Under the pieces are notes generated by a model. It saw nothing but the letters and a program-made list of their open reading frames with translations. It searched no databases and was not told where the DNA came from. Both the position numbers and the translations under genes were made by a program. A DNA stretch of 64,000 bases from Clostridia bacterium (lineage in GTDB: Bacteria > Bacillota > Clostridia > Oscillospirales > Acutalibacteraceae): positions 43,961 through 107,960 of the forward strand of contig JAFQON010000043.1 of the NCBI GenBank assembly GCA_017403185.1, in the 5' to 3' direction. This document shows, one piece after another, positions 34,879 to 44,201 of this stretch (its first letter is position 1; each line of letters starts with the position of its first letter).

Positions 34879-36102
34879 ATGAAAGAAATCAAAAAAGTTG
34901 TTCTTGCCTACTCAGGCGGTCTTGATACATCAATCATCATCCCTTGGCTTAAAGAAAACTATAACAATTGCGAGGTTATTGCTGTTTCGGGCGATGTAGG
35001 TCAGGGCACAGAGCTTGACGGTCTTGAAGAAAAGGCAATCAAAACGGGCGCATCAAAGCTTTACATTGAAAACCTTCAGGATGAATTTGTAAGCGATTAT
35101 ATTTTCCCCACCCTCAAGGCAGGTGCGGTTTATGAGAAGGAATATCTTCTCGGCACATCATTTGCTCGCCCCATCATTGCAAAGAGAATCGTTGAAATCG
35201 CTAAGGCTGAAGGCGCAGATGCTATCTGCCACGGCTGCACCGGTAAGGGCAATGACCAGGTAAGATTTGAGCTCACAATCAAGGCGTTTGCTCCTGAAAT
35301 GGAAATTATCGCTCCCTGGAGAATATGGGATATCAAGTCCCGTGAAGAAGAAATTGAATATGCAGAGGCACACAACATTCCTCTTAAGATAAACCGTGAA
35401 ACCAATTATTCAAAGGATAAGAACCTCTGGCACCTTTCACACGAAGGTCTTGATCTTGAGGATCCCGCAAACGAGCCCCAGTATAACAAGCCCGGCTTCC
35501 TTGAAATGGGCGTTTCACCCGAAATGGCTCCAGATGAGCCCACATATATTACAATTCATTTTGAAAAGGGCGTTCCCACTGCAGTTAACGGCAAGGAAAT
35601 GGGCGGCGTAGAGCTTATCAAATACCTTAACGAAGTCGGCGGCAAGAACGGCATCGGTCTCAATGATATCGTTGAAAACCGTCTTGTGGGCATGAAGTCA
35701 AGAGGCGTTTACGAAAATCCTGCAGGCTCAATCCTTTTTAAGGCTCACGATGTGCTTGAAACCATCACTCTTGACAGAGATACACAGCACTATAAAGAAA
35801 TCGTTGCTCATAAGTTTGCAGAGCTTGTTTACTTCGGTCAGTGGTTCACACCGCTGCGTGAAGCTCTTTCAGCTTTTGTTGATAAGACACAGGAAACAGT
35901 TACAGGCGATGTTAAGCTTAAGCTTTACAAGGGTAACATGATTAACGCAGGTGTAACCTCACCCTATACCCTCTACAGCGAGGATTTTGCAACATTTGAT
36001 GCAGACGAAGTTTATGACCAGAAGGATTCCGCAGGTTTCATCAACCTCTTCGGTCTTCCCATCAAGGTAAAGGCAATTCTTGAAGCTGAAAGAAACAAAT
36101 AA
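34879..36102 (+). CDS. argG: Argininosuccinate synthase
   Basis: The 407-residue protein is full length. The ATP pyrophosphatase loop [17 protein letters not shown] lies at about 7-23, and the substrate-binding [15 protein letters not shown] at about 117-131. It joins citrulline and aspartate with ATP hydrolysis to AMP in arginine synthesis. It is followed by argH; a hairpin terminator lies between, so argH may receive only part of the transcripts. Upstream ARG box-like operator. Confidence 0.96.
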   Translation: MKEIKKVVLAYSGGLDTSIIIPWLKENYNNCEVIAVSGDVGQGTELDGLEEKAIKTGASKLYIENLQDEFVSDYIFPTLKAGAVYEKEYLLGTSFARPIIAKRIVEIAKAEGADAICHGCTGKGNDQVRFELTIKAFAPEMEIIAPWRIWDIKSREEEIEYAEAHNIPLKINRETNYSKDKNLWHLSHEGLDLEDPANEPQYNKPGFLEMGVSPEMAPDEPTYITIHFEKGVPTAVNGKEMGGVELIKYLNEVGGKNGIGLNDIVENRLVGMKSRGVYENPAGSILFKAHDVLETITLDRDTQHYKEIVAHKFAELVYFGQWFTPLREALSAFVDKTQETVTGDVKLKLYKGNMINAGVTSPYTLYSEDFATFDADEVYDQKDSAGFINLFGLPIKVKAILEAERNK

Positions 36103-36150
36103 TCTTCATAGGATTGCGAAATACTGCTTGATTATTAACAACAAAATATA

Positions 36151-36176
36151 AGAGCCGTCTTATGGCGGCTCTTTTT
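36151..36176 (+). terminator. Terminator between argG and argH
   Basis: Stem AGAGCCG (36151-36157) / CGGCTCT (36166-36172) followed by TTTTT. I see no separate strong promoter before argH, so read-through is expected. Confidence 0.75.
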
Positions 36177-36197
36177 CCCGTATAAGGAGAGAATTAT

Positions 36198-37505
36198 ATG
36201 AAACTTTGGGCAGGCCGTTTCTCAAAGGAAGCGGATAAAAAAACAAACGATTTCAATTCATCAATAGCAACCGATTCCAGAATGTACTATCATGATATTG
36301 AGGGCAGCATTGCCCACGCAACAATGCTTGCGGCGCAGGGCATAATCTCTCAGGATGACGGCGCACTTATTTGCTCTGAGCTTGCAAAAATAAGAAGTGA
36401 AATTTCGGCAGGCGAGCTTCTCATTGACCCCAATGCAGAGGATATTCACACCTTCATCGAGCAAACTCTCACCGAGCGCATAGGCTCGGCAGGCAAGCGC
36501 CTGCACACAGGCAGAAGCCGTAATGACCAGGTTGCACTTGATGTGAGGCTTTTTCTTCGTGAGCAGTGTGACGAAACTCTTGTGCTTGTCAAAAATCTTA
36601 TCAAAGCCCTTGAAGAAAAAGGCGATGAATATGCCGATGCAATTATGCCGGGCTATACTCATCTTCAGCGTGCGCAGCCCATCACCTTCAAAGCTCACCT
36701 CACCGCATACACAGAGATGCTGACCCGTGACCTCGGCAGAATTGAGGATGCAAAGAAGCGCATGAATTCGTCACCCCTCGGCAGCGGTGCCCTTGCAGGT
36801 ACAACCTATCCCATTGACAGAGCAATGACTGCCGAAATCCTCGGCTTTGATTCATACACAAAGAGCACGCTTGACGGCGTTGCGGACAGAGACTTCTGCA
36901 TTGAGCTTGCAAGTGCACTCTCAATCTGTATGGTTCATCTTTCAAGGCTTTGTGAGGAAATTATTCTCTGGTGCTCGTGGGAATTCAAGTTTGTTGAGCT
37001 TGACGATGCTTTCTCAACGGGCTCAAGCATTATGCCGCAGAAGAAAAATCCCGATATTGCAGAGCTTGTAAGAGGCAAGAGCGGCAGAGTATTCGGCGAC
37101 CTTATGACGCTTCTTACCGTTATGAAGGGTCTGCCCCTTGCTTATAATAAGGATATGCAGGAGGATAAGGATGCAATTTTTGATGCGTTTGATACCGTTA
37201 AAATCTGCCTTGTTACTCTTGAGCCTATGATTCAGACAATGAAGGCAATTCCCGAAAACATGAGAAAGGCTGCTGCAGGCGGATTTATCAACGCCACAGA
37301 CTGCGCCGACTACCTTGTTTCAAAGGGCTTGCCCTTCAGAGATGCTTATAAGGCAACAGGTGAGCTTGTCGCCCTCTGCATAAGAGAAAATAAGACTCTT
37401 GAAACTCTCTCACTTGAAGAATATCAGGGTGTATGTGACCTTTTTGATAACGGTGTGTATGATGCAATCAAGCTTGAAAACTGCGTAAGGCGCAGAGGAA
37501 TGTAA
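36198..37505 (+). CDS. argH: Argininosuccinate lyase
   Basis: The 435-residue protein has the fumarase/aspartase-superfamily signatures HTGRSRNDQVALD (about 96-108), PGYTHLQRAQP (about 153-163) and the mobile catalytic loop GSSIMPQKKNPD (about 275-286). It splits argininosuccinate to arginine and fumarate. AAGGAGAG precedes the ATG. It is slightly shorter than many homologues at the C-terminus but contains all catalytic regions. Confidence 0.96.
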   Translation: MKLWAGRFSKEADKKTNDFNSSIATDSRMYYHDIEGSIAHATMLAAQGIISQDDGALICSELAKIRSEISAGELLIDPNAEDIHTFIEQTLTERIGSAGKRLHTGRSRNDQVALDVRLFLREQCDETLVLVKNLIKALEEKGDEYADAIMPGYTHLQRAQPITFKAHLTAYTEMLTRDLGRIEDAKKRMNSSPLGSGALAGTTYPIDRAMTAEILGFDSYTKSTLDGVADRDFCIELASALSICMVHLSRLCEEIILWCSWEFKFVELDDAFSTGSSIMPQKKNPDIAELVRGKSGRVFGDLMTLLTVMKGLPLAYNKDMQEDKDAIFDAFDTVKICLVTLEPMIQTMKAIPENMRKAAAGGFINATDCADYLVSKGLPFRDAYKATGELVALCIRENKTLETLSLEEYQGVCDLFDNGVYDAIKLENCVRRRGM

Positions 37506-37512
37506 TAACAAA

Positions 37513-37552
37513 AATGCCCCTCAAAAAGTAATTTTACTTTTTGAGGGGCATT
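37513..37552. terminator. Strong bidirectional terminator after argH
   Basis: A perfect 18-bp stem (37513-37530 with 37535-37552; core ATGCCCCTCAAAAAGT) with a 4-nt loop between argH and a convergent lipoprotein gene. Confidence 0.9.
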
Positions 37553-37563
37553 AAAATTTTTAA

Positions 37564-38079
37564 TTATTTCTCCACATAATCGTGGAATACAACCTTAACT
37601 GTTTCTTCGGGAAGCTCGAAAACGCATTTTTCAACAATGTCACCCTTGCCTGCGCCGTCAAGAGATGCTTGCAAATGAGTTTCTCTTATAACTGTGCCGT
37701 TCTTGTCATATGCAGTATATCCTATTTTCATATAATCCTCACCAAGGCTCTTGCCCATGATTTCAACTGAGGCAAGACCTGCTATGGGGTCTACATTAAG
37801 CATAACATATTCGAGAGAAAAATCTTTGATTTTTGCAACACAGTTATTATAAACATAATAGCTGCTCATGACAAATTCAATGTCGTTGACTGTTTCAAGA
37901 TACTGAACCTTGTCATGTTTTTCCGCATTCTGAGGTGCAGCAACCGTTTCGCCGTAGGGGTTAACATATGAATGGTTTTCAACTGTTGTTGTTGCAGGCT
38001 CCTTAGGCACATTCGAGCATCCGAAAAGGCAAAGGGTTACTGCAGCTAAAACAAGTAAGATACTGATGACTGATTTCAT
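37564..38079 (-). CDS. Small lipoprotein of unknown function
   Basis: A 171-residue protein with a lipoprotein signal: hydrophobic core about 4-18 and lipobox LFGC (Cys about 21). The mature part starts with a Thr-rich linker (ATTTVENH) and a beta-rich domain of about 110 residues that alternates hydrophobic strands, similar in feel to small FxLYD-like surface domains that bind nothing known. Anchored outside the membrane. No operon partner is obvious; the next minus-strand gene upstream is 39 nt away. Confidence 0.7.
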   Translation of the reverse strand: MKSVISILLVLAAVTLCLFGCSNVPKEPATTTVENHSYVNPYGETVAAPQNAEKHDKVQYLETVNDIEFVMSSYYVYNNCVAKIKDFSLEYVMLNVDPIAGLASVEIMGKSLGEDYMKIGYTAYDKNGTVIRETHLQASLDGAGKGDIVEKCVFELPEETVKVVFHDYVEK

Positions 38080-38118
38080 GAAAAATCAAATCCTTTCTTT
38101 GTGAATAATGATATAATA

Positions 38119-39585
38119 TCATATATTTTTGCTTTTTTCAACCGTATTAATAATTTCGGCAACGGTTTGTGCAATTGTTTCTGCGGTTTTGGGGCCGAGA
38201 GAGTTTGTTTCTTCATAATGTCTGCGCCCGTGAATGTCCCGTCCGTTTTCAAAATACGGTGTTTCGTCATGCAGAATGAAGTCATTCGGCGGCAGCACAT
38301 ATCCGAGCTCATCGTTTGCAAGGCCGATAATCATAACATCCTCGCCCACAATTTCCTGCAAGGGCACGGGGTTAATTTCCGCACCGCAGCCTGTTGCCGA
38401 TTCTTCTGCCGTGAGGTATCCGCCGTAGACAAGCTCAGGGAAAATCTCGCAGGGAAGAAGCAGAATTTTGAGCGAATCGATTTCAATATAGCTGATTTCG
38501 GATTTCATTACGAAGCCCGAGCCGTCAGGCATTCTGTATTCATCCGCTTCAAGAATACCCGCTTTTGCCGCAAGCATGAGCAGGGTATTTTCTGTTTTGA
38601 AGTAAACCTCCTGCCTTATGCAGCCGATTTTCGGCTTAAGCTCGGTTTCTTCATTTATCGAAAGTGCGTATTCTGCAAGCTTTTTACCGATGTTAGCTGT
38701 CGATTCGGCGAAGTCGCTGCCGTTATCACGGATTTCCTGCTCATCGGGGATATCCATGCTTATCATTCCGCCGATTGCGCCAACGCAGTAGAGAGTCCGA
38801 GCGCCTGTTTCCTGCTTGATTTTTTCTCGCAGATAATGCGGAAAATCTGCACTGACACGCTCGTTGCAGCCCTGAAGAGATTCAGAATGAGAGGCAAAAT
38901 TGATTATGTATGTTTGCTGTGAACCGTCGTCGGGCTCAAATCTTAAACGGGTTAGAGTTTTTGAATACACAATCGGAGTGCGTATATCCTCCTGCATATC
39001 GGGCACCTCGGTTTTGCCCAGATAAAGCCTGCCGAGCTTGCGGTTTGCATATGCGTCCTTAACCGCTTTCACGGTTTGTGAAAATACAAGCTCCATGTAC
39101 TTCGGATTTTTGCCGCTCAGGGGCAGAGGACCCCATATTCCCATGGTGTCAATGCCTGCGTGGGAGTGGGTGCTGACTATATTTATGCTTCTGCAGCCTG
39201 AATACATTGCAAAATCGTGCAGCCTTGCTCTCAGGCGGTTAACATCCTTGTTGAGCATTCCCACATTATCAATCGAAACGAGCACAATTCCGCCCTTGCC
39301 TGAAAGGTCATCAATCCACACGGCGTGAGTGTGAGGCGCATCAAGCACGCCCTTTGCAGGCTTATTTTCACCGTAGCCGGCTATGTAGTATTTCTTTTTA
39401 TCAATGTCGGCAGGCAGAATGGATTCCTTTGAAAAGCCGAGCAAAAATCTGTTGCCCTTTTCTTTGGGCGGGGCAATAAATTCCGCTTTTTCAATGGGGA
39501 GAGCTTCCTTCTTTTGAGTGATATGCTTTGATTGAGTGCGAAAAACAAAATCAATGGCTTTGTATGCTGCGGTCAACGGTTTCAT
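38119..39585 (-). CDS. Neutral ceramidase N-terminal domain-like protein, cytosolic
   Basis: The 488-residue protein resembles the N-terminal catalytic region of neutral/alkaline ceramidases: a metal-site NIVSTHSHAGIDTMG (about 136-150), the Ala/His-rich NFASHSESLQG, and GLANDELGYVLPPNDF near the C-terminus. The NxGDVSPN-type nucleophile loop of true ceramidases appears replaced by GAIGGMISMD, so amide hydrolysis of ceramide cannot be assumed. There is no signal peptide and the C-terminal Ig-like domain is absent. The start at 39585 is chosen from GGAAAG upstream; it sits just beyond the trmL stop. Confidence 0.68.
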   Translation of the reverse strand: MKPLTAAYKAIDFVFRTQSKHITQKKEALPIEKAEFIAPPKEKGNRFLLGFSKESILPADIDKKKYYIAGYGENKPAKGVLDAPHTHAVWIDDLSGKGGIVLVSIDNVGMLNKDVNRLRARLHDFAMYSGCRSINIVSTHSHAGIDTMGIWGPLPLSGKNPKYMELVFSQTVKAVKDAYANRKLGRLYLGKTEVPDMQEDIRTPIVYSKTLTRLRFEPDDGSQQTYIINFASHSESLQGCNERVSADFPHYLREKIKQETGARTLYCVGAIGGMISMDIPDEQEIRDNGSDFAESTANIGKKLAEYALSINEETELKPKIGCIRQEVYFKTENTLLMLAAKAGILEADEYRMPDGSGFVMKSEISYIEIDSLKILLLPCEIFPELVYGGYLTAEESATGCGAEINPVPLQEIVGEDVMIIGLANDELGYVLPPNDFILHDETPYFENGRDIHGRRHYEETNSLGPKTAETIAQTVAEIINTVEKSKNI

Positions 39586-39590
39586 TTTTA

Positions 39591-40100
39591 TCATTCTTTC
39601 CAATCAAATTTTGTGAGTTTTCCTTTGAGGAGCAAATCGGGGAAATTCCATTGTCTGAGCACTTCATAAACACCGATTGCAACGGAATTCGAAAGATTCA
39701 GGCTTCTTGCTGCGCTGTTGTTAATCATTGGCAGACGCACGCAGTTCTCTTGATTTCTCAGCAGCAGTTCTTCAGGCAGACCTGCCGTTTCTTTGCCGAA
39801 AACAAGATATGTATTATCGGGATACTCAATTTCAGAATATATTTTTGTCGCCTTTGTGGAAAAATAAAAAAAGCTTCCGTCTTTATTTTTCTCAAAAAAA
39901 TAGTCAAGATTTTCGTAATATGTGATATCGAGCAGGTGCCAGTAATCAAGGCCTGCTCTTTTGAGCTTGGCATCGTCAACACGAAAGCCCATGGGCTCAA
40001 CGAGGTGAAGCCTTGCTCCCGTTGCGGCGCAGGTGCGGGCAATATTGCCCGTATTCTGCGGAATCTGCGGCTCAACAAGAACAATGTTTAAAATTGACAT
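39591..40100 (-). CDS. trmL: tRNA (cytidine(34)-2'-O)-methyltransferase
   Basis: The 169-residue SPOUT-fold protein has the knot motifs NIVLVEPQIPQNTGNIARTC at the N-terminus, LVFGKETAGLP (about 98-108) and MINNSAARSLNLSNSVAI (about 124-141). It methylates the ribose of the wobble nucleotide of tRNA(Leu) isoacceptors using S-adenosylmethionine. The length is typical for a minimal TrmL. Confidence 0.93.
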   Translation of the reverse strand: MSILNIVLVEPQIPQNTGNIARTCAATGARLHLVEPMGFRVDDAKLKRAGLDYWHLLDITYYENLDYFFEKNKDGSFFYFSTKATKIYSEIEYPDNTYLVFGKETAGLPEELLLRNQENCVRLPMINNSAARSLNLSNSVAIGVYEVLRQWNFPDLLLKGKLTKFDWKE

Positions 40101-40188
40101 TATATAACTTCCTTAAAAATTATTGGCATTGTTTTATCCTCTGCATCAGGACAAAATATTAATAATACTGTTGAATGGAGGGAAAACA

Positions 40189-40380
40189 ATGTTTGAATCA
40201 TCAAAAAACATGGATTTGGTCAAAAGCATGGGCATCGGACTTGCAGTCGGCACGGCAGCTGCGGTTGCGAGCACAAAAATGATGAGCAAAAGCGGCAGAA
40301 AAGCCTGCCGCAAAAGCGCTGCCAAATGTATGAAAAATGTTGAAAGCATGATTTCGGGTATGTCCGCAATGATGAAATAA
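40189..40380 (+). CDS. Small uncharacterised protein, 63 residues
   Basis: A short basic protein with a small-residue segment GIGLAVGTAAAVAST (about 16-30) that could insert in or lie on a membrane, followed by a Lys/Arg/Cys-rich stretch (SGRKACRKSAAKC) and a Met-rich end. GGAGGG is 5-6 nt before the ATG, which supports real translation. It sits alone on the plus strand between the divergent trmL and convergent pth genes. Function unknown. Confidence 0.65.
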   Translation: MFESSKNMDLVKSMGIGLAVGTAAAVASTKMMSKSGRKACRKSAAKCMKNVESMISGMSAMMK

Positions 40381-40995
40381 TCAGCTGTTGTAGCTGCTCA
40401 TTGCTTTATCCGTATCTCCGCATACAATAAGCTCTACGGCAGAGCAGGCATTCTCAGCAGCCTGACGAAGCTGAGGGATTTCATCCTTTTTAAAGCTTGA
40501 AAGTACCCAGTCTGCAAGGTCATAATCGGGGTGAGGCTTTTCGCCCACTCCGAGCTTGACTCTGGGGAAGTTATCGGAATTGAGATGATAAATTATGCTT
40601 TTCATTCCGTTGTGACCGCCTGCGCTGCCCTTGCGCCTGATGCGCATTTTGCCGCAGGGCAGGGAGATATCGTCAAACACAACTATGATTTTTTCAAGCG
40701 GTATTTTGTAAAAAGAAGCCGCCTGCTTGACCGCCTCACCGCTGTTATTCATAAGTGTCTGAGGCTTTATGAGCAGGCATTTGTGACCGCCGAGCTCAAT
40801 ATTGGCGGTCACGGATTTGAATTGAATTTTACTTATTTTTGCATTGTTTTTATCCGCAAGTAAATCCGCAAACAGGAAGCCCGCATTGTGGCGGGTAAGC
40901 TCATACTGCTTGCCGGGATTTCCGAGCCCCACGATGAGGTATTCCGGTGCACCTGCGGGTGATTTGTATTTGTTAAAGAACCCCATTTTTGCCAT
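40381..40995 (-). CDS. pth: Peptidyl-tRNA hydrolase
   Basis: The 204-residue protein has the Pth motifs YLIVGLGNPGKQYELTRHN (catalytic His in RHN, about 38), VFDDISLP (Asp about 112) and GSAGGHNGMKSI (about 126-137). It releases tRNA from prematurely dropped peptidyl-tRNA. An N-terminal extension of about 18 residues precedes the usual start of the fold. The membrane protein gene at 40998 lies directly upstream (2 nt), suggesting co-transcription. Confidence 0.95.
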   Translation of the reverse strand: MAKMGFFNKYKSPAGAPEYLIVGLGNPGKQYELTRHNAGFLFADLLADKNNAKISKIQFKSVTANIELGGHKCLLIKPQTLMNNSGEAVKQAASFYKIPLEKIIVVFDDISLPCGKMRIRRKGSAGGHNGMKSIIYHLNSDNFPRVKLGVGEKPHPDYDLADWVLSSFKKDEIPQLRQAAENACSAVELIVCGDTDKAMSSYNS

Positions 40996-40997
40996 CC

Positions 40998-41588
40998 TTA
41001 TTCCGCAAATTCAAGTGTGACCTTCTGTGTTTCTTCAACACTTTCGGTGCCGTCATCAAATTCTGCGGGAGTTTTTGTGTAAAGCACTTTTATTTTGAAA
41101 TCTGAAACAAGCTCTTTTGCTTCATCGGTTGAAAGGTCGCCGTTTTCACAGAATACGGAGAAGGAAGCGGGGCCGTAGCCGCCGGGAGCAATATCAAGCT
41201 CGCCGCCGGTTGATGTGGAGATATAAACTCCGCCCTTGCCGTTATTGTCAACCTCAAAGCCGTATACTCTGATGCTGTCTGCCGAGTTGTTGTAAACCGT
41301 GAGCGACTGACCGTAAACAAGCCACTCCTCGGGGCATTCATAGAATTCCTGAGCCTTTTTTTCGCTCATTTCATATTCGTTGATAAGATTTTCAGTGTAT
41401 CTTTCAGGGTGCTGAGCCGTTCTTTCAAGAAGGAAAGTATCTTCAACAAAATCCACGGCAACTGCACTTACCCCGCTTTTTTCTTCTTTATCGTTGAAAA
41501 GGAACGATGCGCCTATTCCTGCCGCAGCAGCAAGTGCAACAAAGGCAACAACACCGGCGATAATGAGTGAGATTTTATTTTTTTTCAT
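40998..41588 (-). CDS. Membrane-anchored extracytoplasmic protein of unknown function
   Basis: A 196-residue protein with one N-terminal membrane helix (about 8-30) and a beta-rich outer domain. Features are YECPEEWLVYGQSLTVYNNSADSIRVYGFEV and a Gly-rich STSTGGELDIAPGGYGP segment, which resembles small immunoglobulin-like surface domains. No known family recognised. Immediately followed by pth. Confidence 0.68.
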   Translation of the reverse strand: MKKNKISLIIAGVVAFVALAAAAGIGASFLFNDKEEKSGVSAVAVDFVEDTFLLERTAQHPERYTENLINEYEMSEKKAQEFYECPEEWLVYGQSLTVYNNSADSIRVYGFEVDNNGKGGVYISTSTGGELDIAPGGYGPASFSVFCENGDLSTDEAKELVSDFKIKVLYTKTPAEFDDGTESVEETQKVTLEFAE

Positions 41589-41685
41589 AAAGAGCCCTCC
41601 GATTTATATTATACAAGCATTATGACAGATTTTATTAAAAAAAACAATAGAATAACAAAAGAATAATAAATTATTTACATCTTAT

Positions 41686-41721
41686 TTAAAAAGGGTTGCC
41701 TCGCTGCCGAGACAACCCTTT
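41686..41721 (-). terminator. Terminator of the ctsR-mcsA-mcsB-clpC operon
   Basis: Stem AAAGGGTTG (41690-41698) / CAACCCTTT (41713-41721) with an inner CTCG/CGAG pair; a T-run follows on the minus strand. Confidence 0.88.
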
Positions 41722-41725
41722 AAGA

Positions 41726-44170
41726 TTATTTCTGATTGAATTCGAAAGAATCGTTTTCGTAATTGCAGATATATTCATTGCCTGCAGTGAGCTTACCCTC
41801 AAGCATTTCCTCTGAGAGCTTATCTTCGATCCTTTGCTGAATTGCTCTTCTGAGAGGTCTTGCACCGTAAACGGGGTCAAAGCCTGCCTTACCGATTGCT
41901 TCAATTGCCTGCTGTGAGAATTCAAGAGTGATGTCAAGCTCTTTTACTCTTTTGGCAAGGGATGTGAGCATTCTTTTTGCAATTTCGTTGATATCCTCTC
42001 TGCCGAGCTGGCGGAATACGATTATATCATCAACACGGTTTATGAATTCAGGTCTGAACACATTTTTCAGCTCGCCCATAACCGCTTCACGGATTCTTTT
42101 GTCGCTCATCGTTTCGCTTTCTGCGGGGGCAAAGCCGAGTGTGCCTGCACCGCTCTGTGCGATGAGTTTTGCGCCGACATTTGATGTCATTATTATGATA
42201 CAGTTTTTGAAATCGACCCTTCTGCCCTGAGAATCCGTGAGTATGCCGTCTTCAAGAATCTGAAGGAGCATATTGAAAACATCGGGATGAGCTTTTTCTA
42301 TTTCATCAAAAAGAACAACGGAATACGGTCTGCGGCGCACCTTTTCGGTCAGCTGACCGCCTTCATCATAGCCCACATAGCCGGGAGGGGAGCCCACAAG
42401 CCTTGAAACGGTGTGCTTCTCCATGTATTCGGACATATCAAGCCGTATCATCGCATTTTCATCGCCGAAAACGCAAGCGGCAAGGGTTTTGCAAAGCTCT
42501 GTTTTGCCCACACCCGTCGGACCGAGAAAAATGAAGGAGCCAGTCGGTCTTTTCGGGTCTTTAAGCCCTGCTCTGCCTCGTCTGATTGCTCTTGCAACCG
42601 CATTTACCGCTTCATCCTGACCGACTATTCTGCCATGAAGCTCATCCTCCATATGAAGCAGTCTTTCGCTTTCTTCCTGAGTTATCTGCACAACGGGGAT
42701 TCCCGTCCACTGCGAAACAATAGCCGCAATTTCGTGCTCTGACACCTCGCCCGCACAGTGCGTGTTTTTTTCTTGCCAGAGCTTGCGCTCATTTTCAAGG
42801 TCTGCAGCAATTTTGTTTTTTTCATCTCTTATTTTGGCAGCTTGTTCAAAATCCTGAGAGTTTACCGCAGCTTCCATCTCTTCGCCGAGTGATTTGAGCC
42901 TGCTTTCAAGTGCCTTTAAATCGGGCGGAGCTGTAAAGGCTTTGAGTCTTACACGGGAGGCGGCTTCGTCAACAAGGTCAATTGCCTTGTCAGGCAGATA
43001 CCTGTCGCCGATATATCTTGACGACATTTTAACCGCCGCAAGAATTGCCCCGTCTGTTATTTTCACCTTGTGATGTGCCTCATATTTGTCACGCAGACCC
43101 TTAAGAATTTCAACCGCCTCCGATTCCGACGGCTCGCCTACTGTTACAGGCTGAAATCTTCTTTCAAGTGCGGCATCTTTTTCGATATGCTTGCGGTATT
43201 CCTCGAGAGTGGTTGCACCTATAACCTGAATTTCTCCCCTTGCGAGTGAGGGCTTGAGGATATTTGCCGCATCCACCGCACCTTCAGCAGAGCCTGCACC
43301 GATTAGGGTGTGGACCTCATCAATAAAGAGGATGATATCTCCCGCTTTTTTGACTTCTTCGATTGCGTTGCGTATTCTTTCTTCGAAATCGCCTCTGTAT
43401 TTTGTGCCTGCAACCATACCCGTGAGGTCAAGGGTTATAATACGCTTGTTGCGGAGCGTTTCGGGCACCTCGCCCGTTGCAATTTTGAGTGCAAGCCCCT
43501 CTGCAATGGCGGTTTTGCCTACTCCCGGTTCACCGATAAGGCAGGGATTATTTTTTGTGCGCCTGCTGAGAATCTGTATTACCCTTTCAATCTCCTTCTG
43601 TCTGCCGATTACGGGGTCGATTTTGCCTTGCAGAGCATATACCGTGAGGTCTCTGCCGAACTGGCTGAGAGTCGGGGTATCTGATTTTTCTTTTGCCTCT
43701 TTTTTGCTGCCTGCAGTGCTGCCGCTGCTTCCGAGCGCAGCGGTGAGGTCGCTGAGCAAATCCTGGGGCTGAACACCCATGCGGCTGAGAATCTCTGTTG
43801 CGGCACCTGCACCTTCACGGATTATACCCATGAGAATATGCTCCGTGCCGATATACGAATGCCCCATACCCTTGCCCTGAAGAATGGCTGTGTCCATTAT
43901 ATTTTTTGCTCTCGGAGTGAAATCTCCCGGTGACAGCACGGTGGGAGAGCCTATTCCGATGCTGCTTTTTATGATTGCCTCAACCTCACTGAAGCTGATT
44001 TTTCGTGCCGTGAGGGCAGCGTAAGCCATGCCGCCTTTTTCCGCAAGAAGGCCGAGCAAAATGTGTTCACTGCCCACATAGGTGTGACCGAAGTTTTCTG
44101 CAATTGTTATTGCACTGTTGAGTGCGTCATTGGCTTTCTGAGTAAAGCCTGTAAATCTGTACATTTTCAT
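41726..44170 (-). CDS. clpC: ClpC AAA+ unfoldase
   Basis: The 814-residue protein has two N-terminal Clp_N repeats (about 1-145), AAA module 1 with Walker A GEPGVGKTA (about 207-215), a UVR-like middle segment DFEQAAKIRDEKNKIAADL (about 425-445), and AAA module 2 with GPTGVGKTE (about 538-546). As ClpC it unfolds proteins, including those marked by arginine phosphorylation, for ClpP. Last gene of the operon, 31 nt after mcsB. Confidence 0.97.
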   Translation of the reverse strand: MKMYRFTGFTQKANDALNSAITIAENFGHTYVGSEHILLGLLAEKGGMAYAALTARKISFSEVEAIIKSSIGIGSPTVLSPGDFTPRAKNIMDTAILQGKGMGHSYIGTEHILMGIIREGAGAATEILSRMGVQPQDLLSDLTAALGSSGSTAGSKKEAKEKSDTPTLSQFGRDLTVYALQGKIDPVIGRQKEIERVIQILSRRTKNNPCLIGEPGVGKTAIAEGLALKIATGEVPETLRNKRIITLDLTGMVAGTKYRGDFEERIRNAIEEVKKAGDIILFIDEVHTLIGAGSAEGAVDAANILKPSLARGEIQVIGATTLEEYRKHIEKDAALERRFQPVTVGEPSESEAVEILKGLRDKYEAHHKVKITDGAILAAVKMSSRYIGDRYLPDKAIDLVDEAASRVRLKAFTAPPDLKALESRLKSLGEEMEAAVNSQDFEQAAKIRDEKNKIAADLENERKLWQEKNTHCAGEVSEHEIAAIVSQWTGIPVVQITQEESERLLHMEDELHGRIVGQDEAVNAVARAIRRGRAGLKDPKRPTGSFIFLGPTGVGKTELCKTLAACVFGDENAMIRLDMSEYMEKHTVSRLVGSPPGYVGYDEGGQLTEKVRRRPYSVVLFDEIEKAHPDVFNMLLQILEDGILTDSQGRRVDFKNCIIIMTSNVGAKLIAQSGAGTLGFAPAESETMSDKRIREAVMGELKNVFRPEFINRVDDIIVFRQLGREDINEIAKRMLTSLAKRVKELDITLEFSQQAIEAIGKAGFDPVYGARPLRRAIQQRIEDKLSEEMLEGKLTAGNEYICNYENDSFEFNQK

Positions 44171-44201
44171 TCCCCCTGATAAACATACTGTCCTTCTTTA
44201 A

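Noticed and set aside
38101-38922. 273-codon plus-strand frame opposite the ceramidase-like gene
   Set aside because: Phe/Cys-rich composition and complete overlap with a gene having real motifs.
43254-43772. 172-codon plus-strand frame opposite clpC
   Set aside because: Serine/leucine-rich antisense frame inside a conserved ClpC domain.
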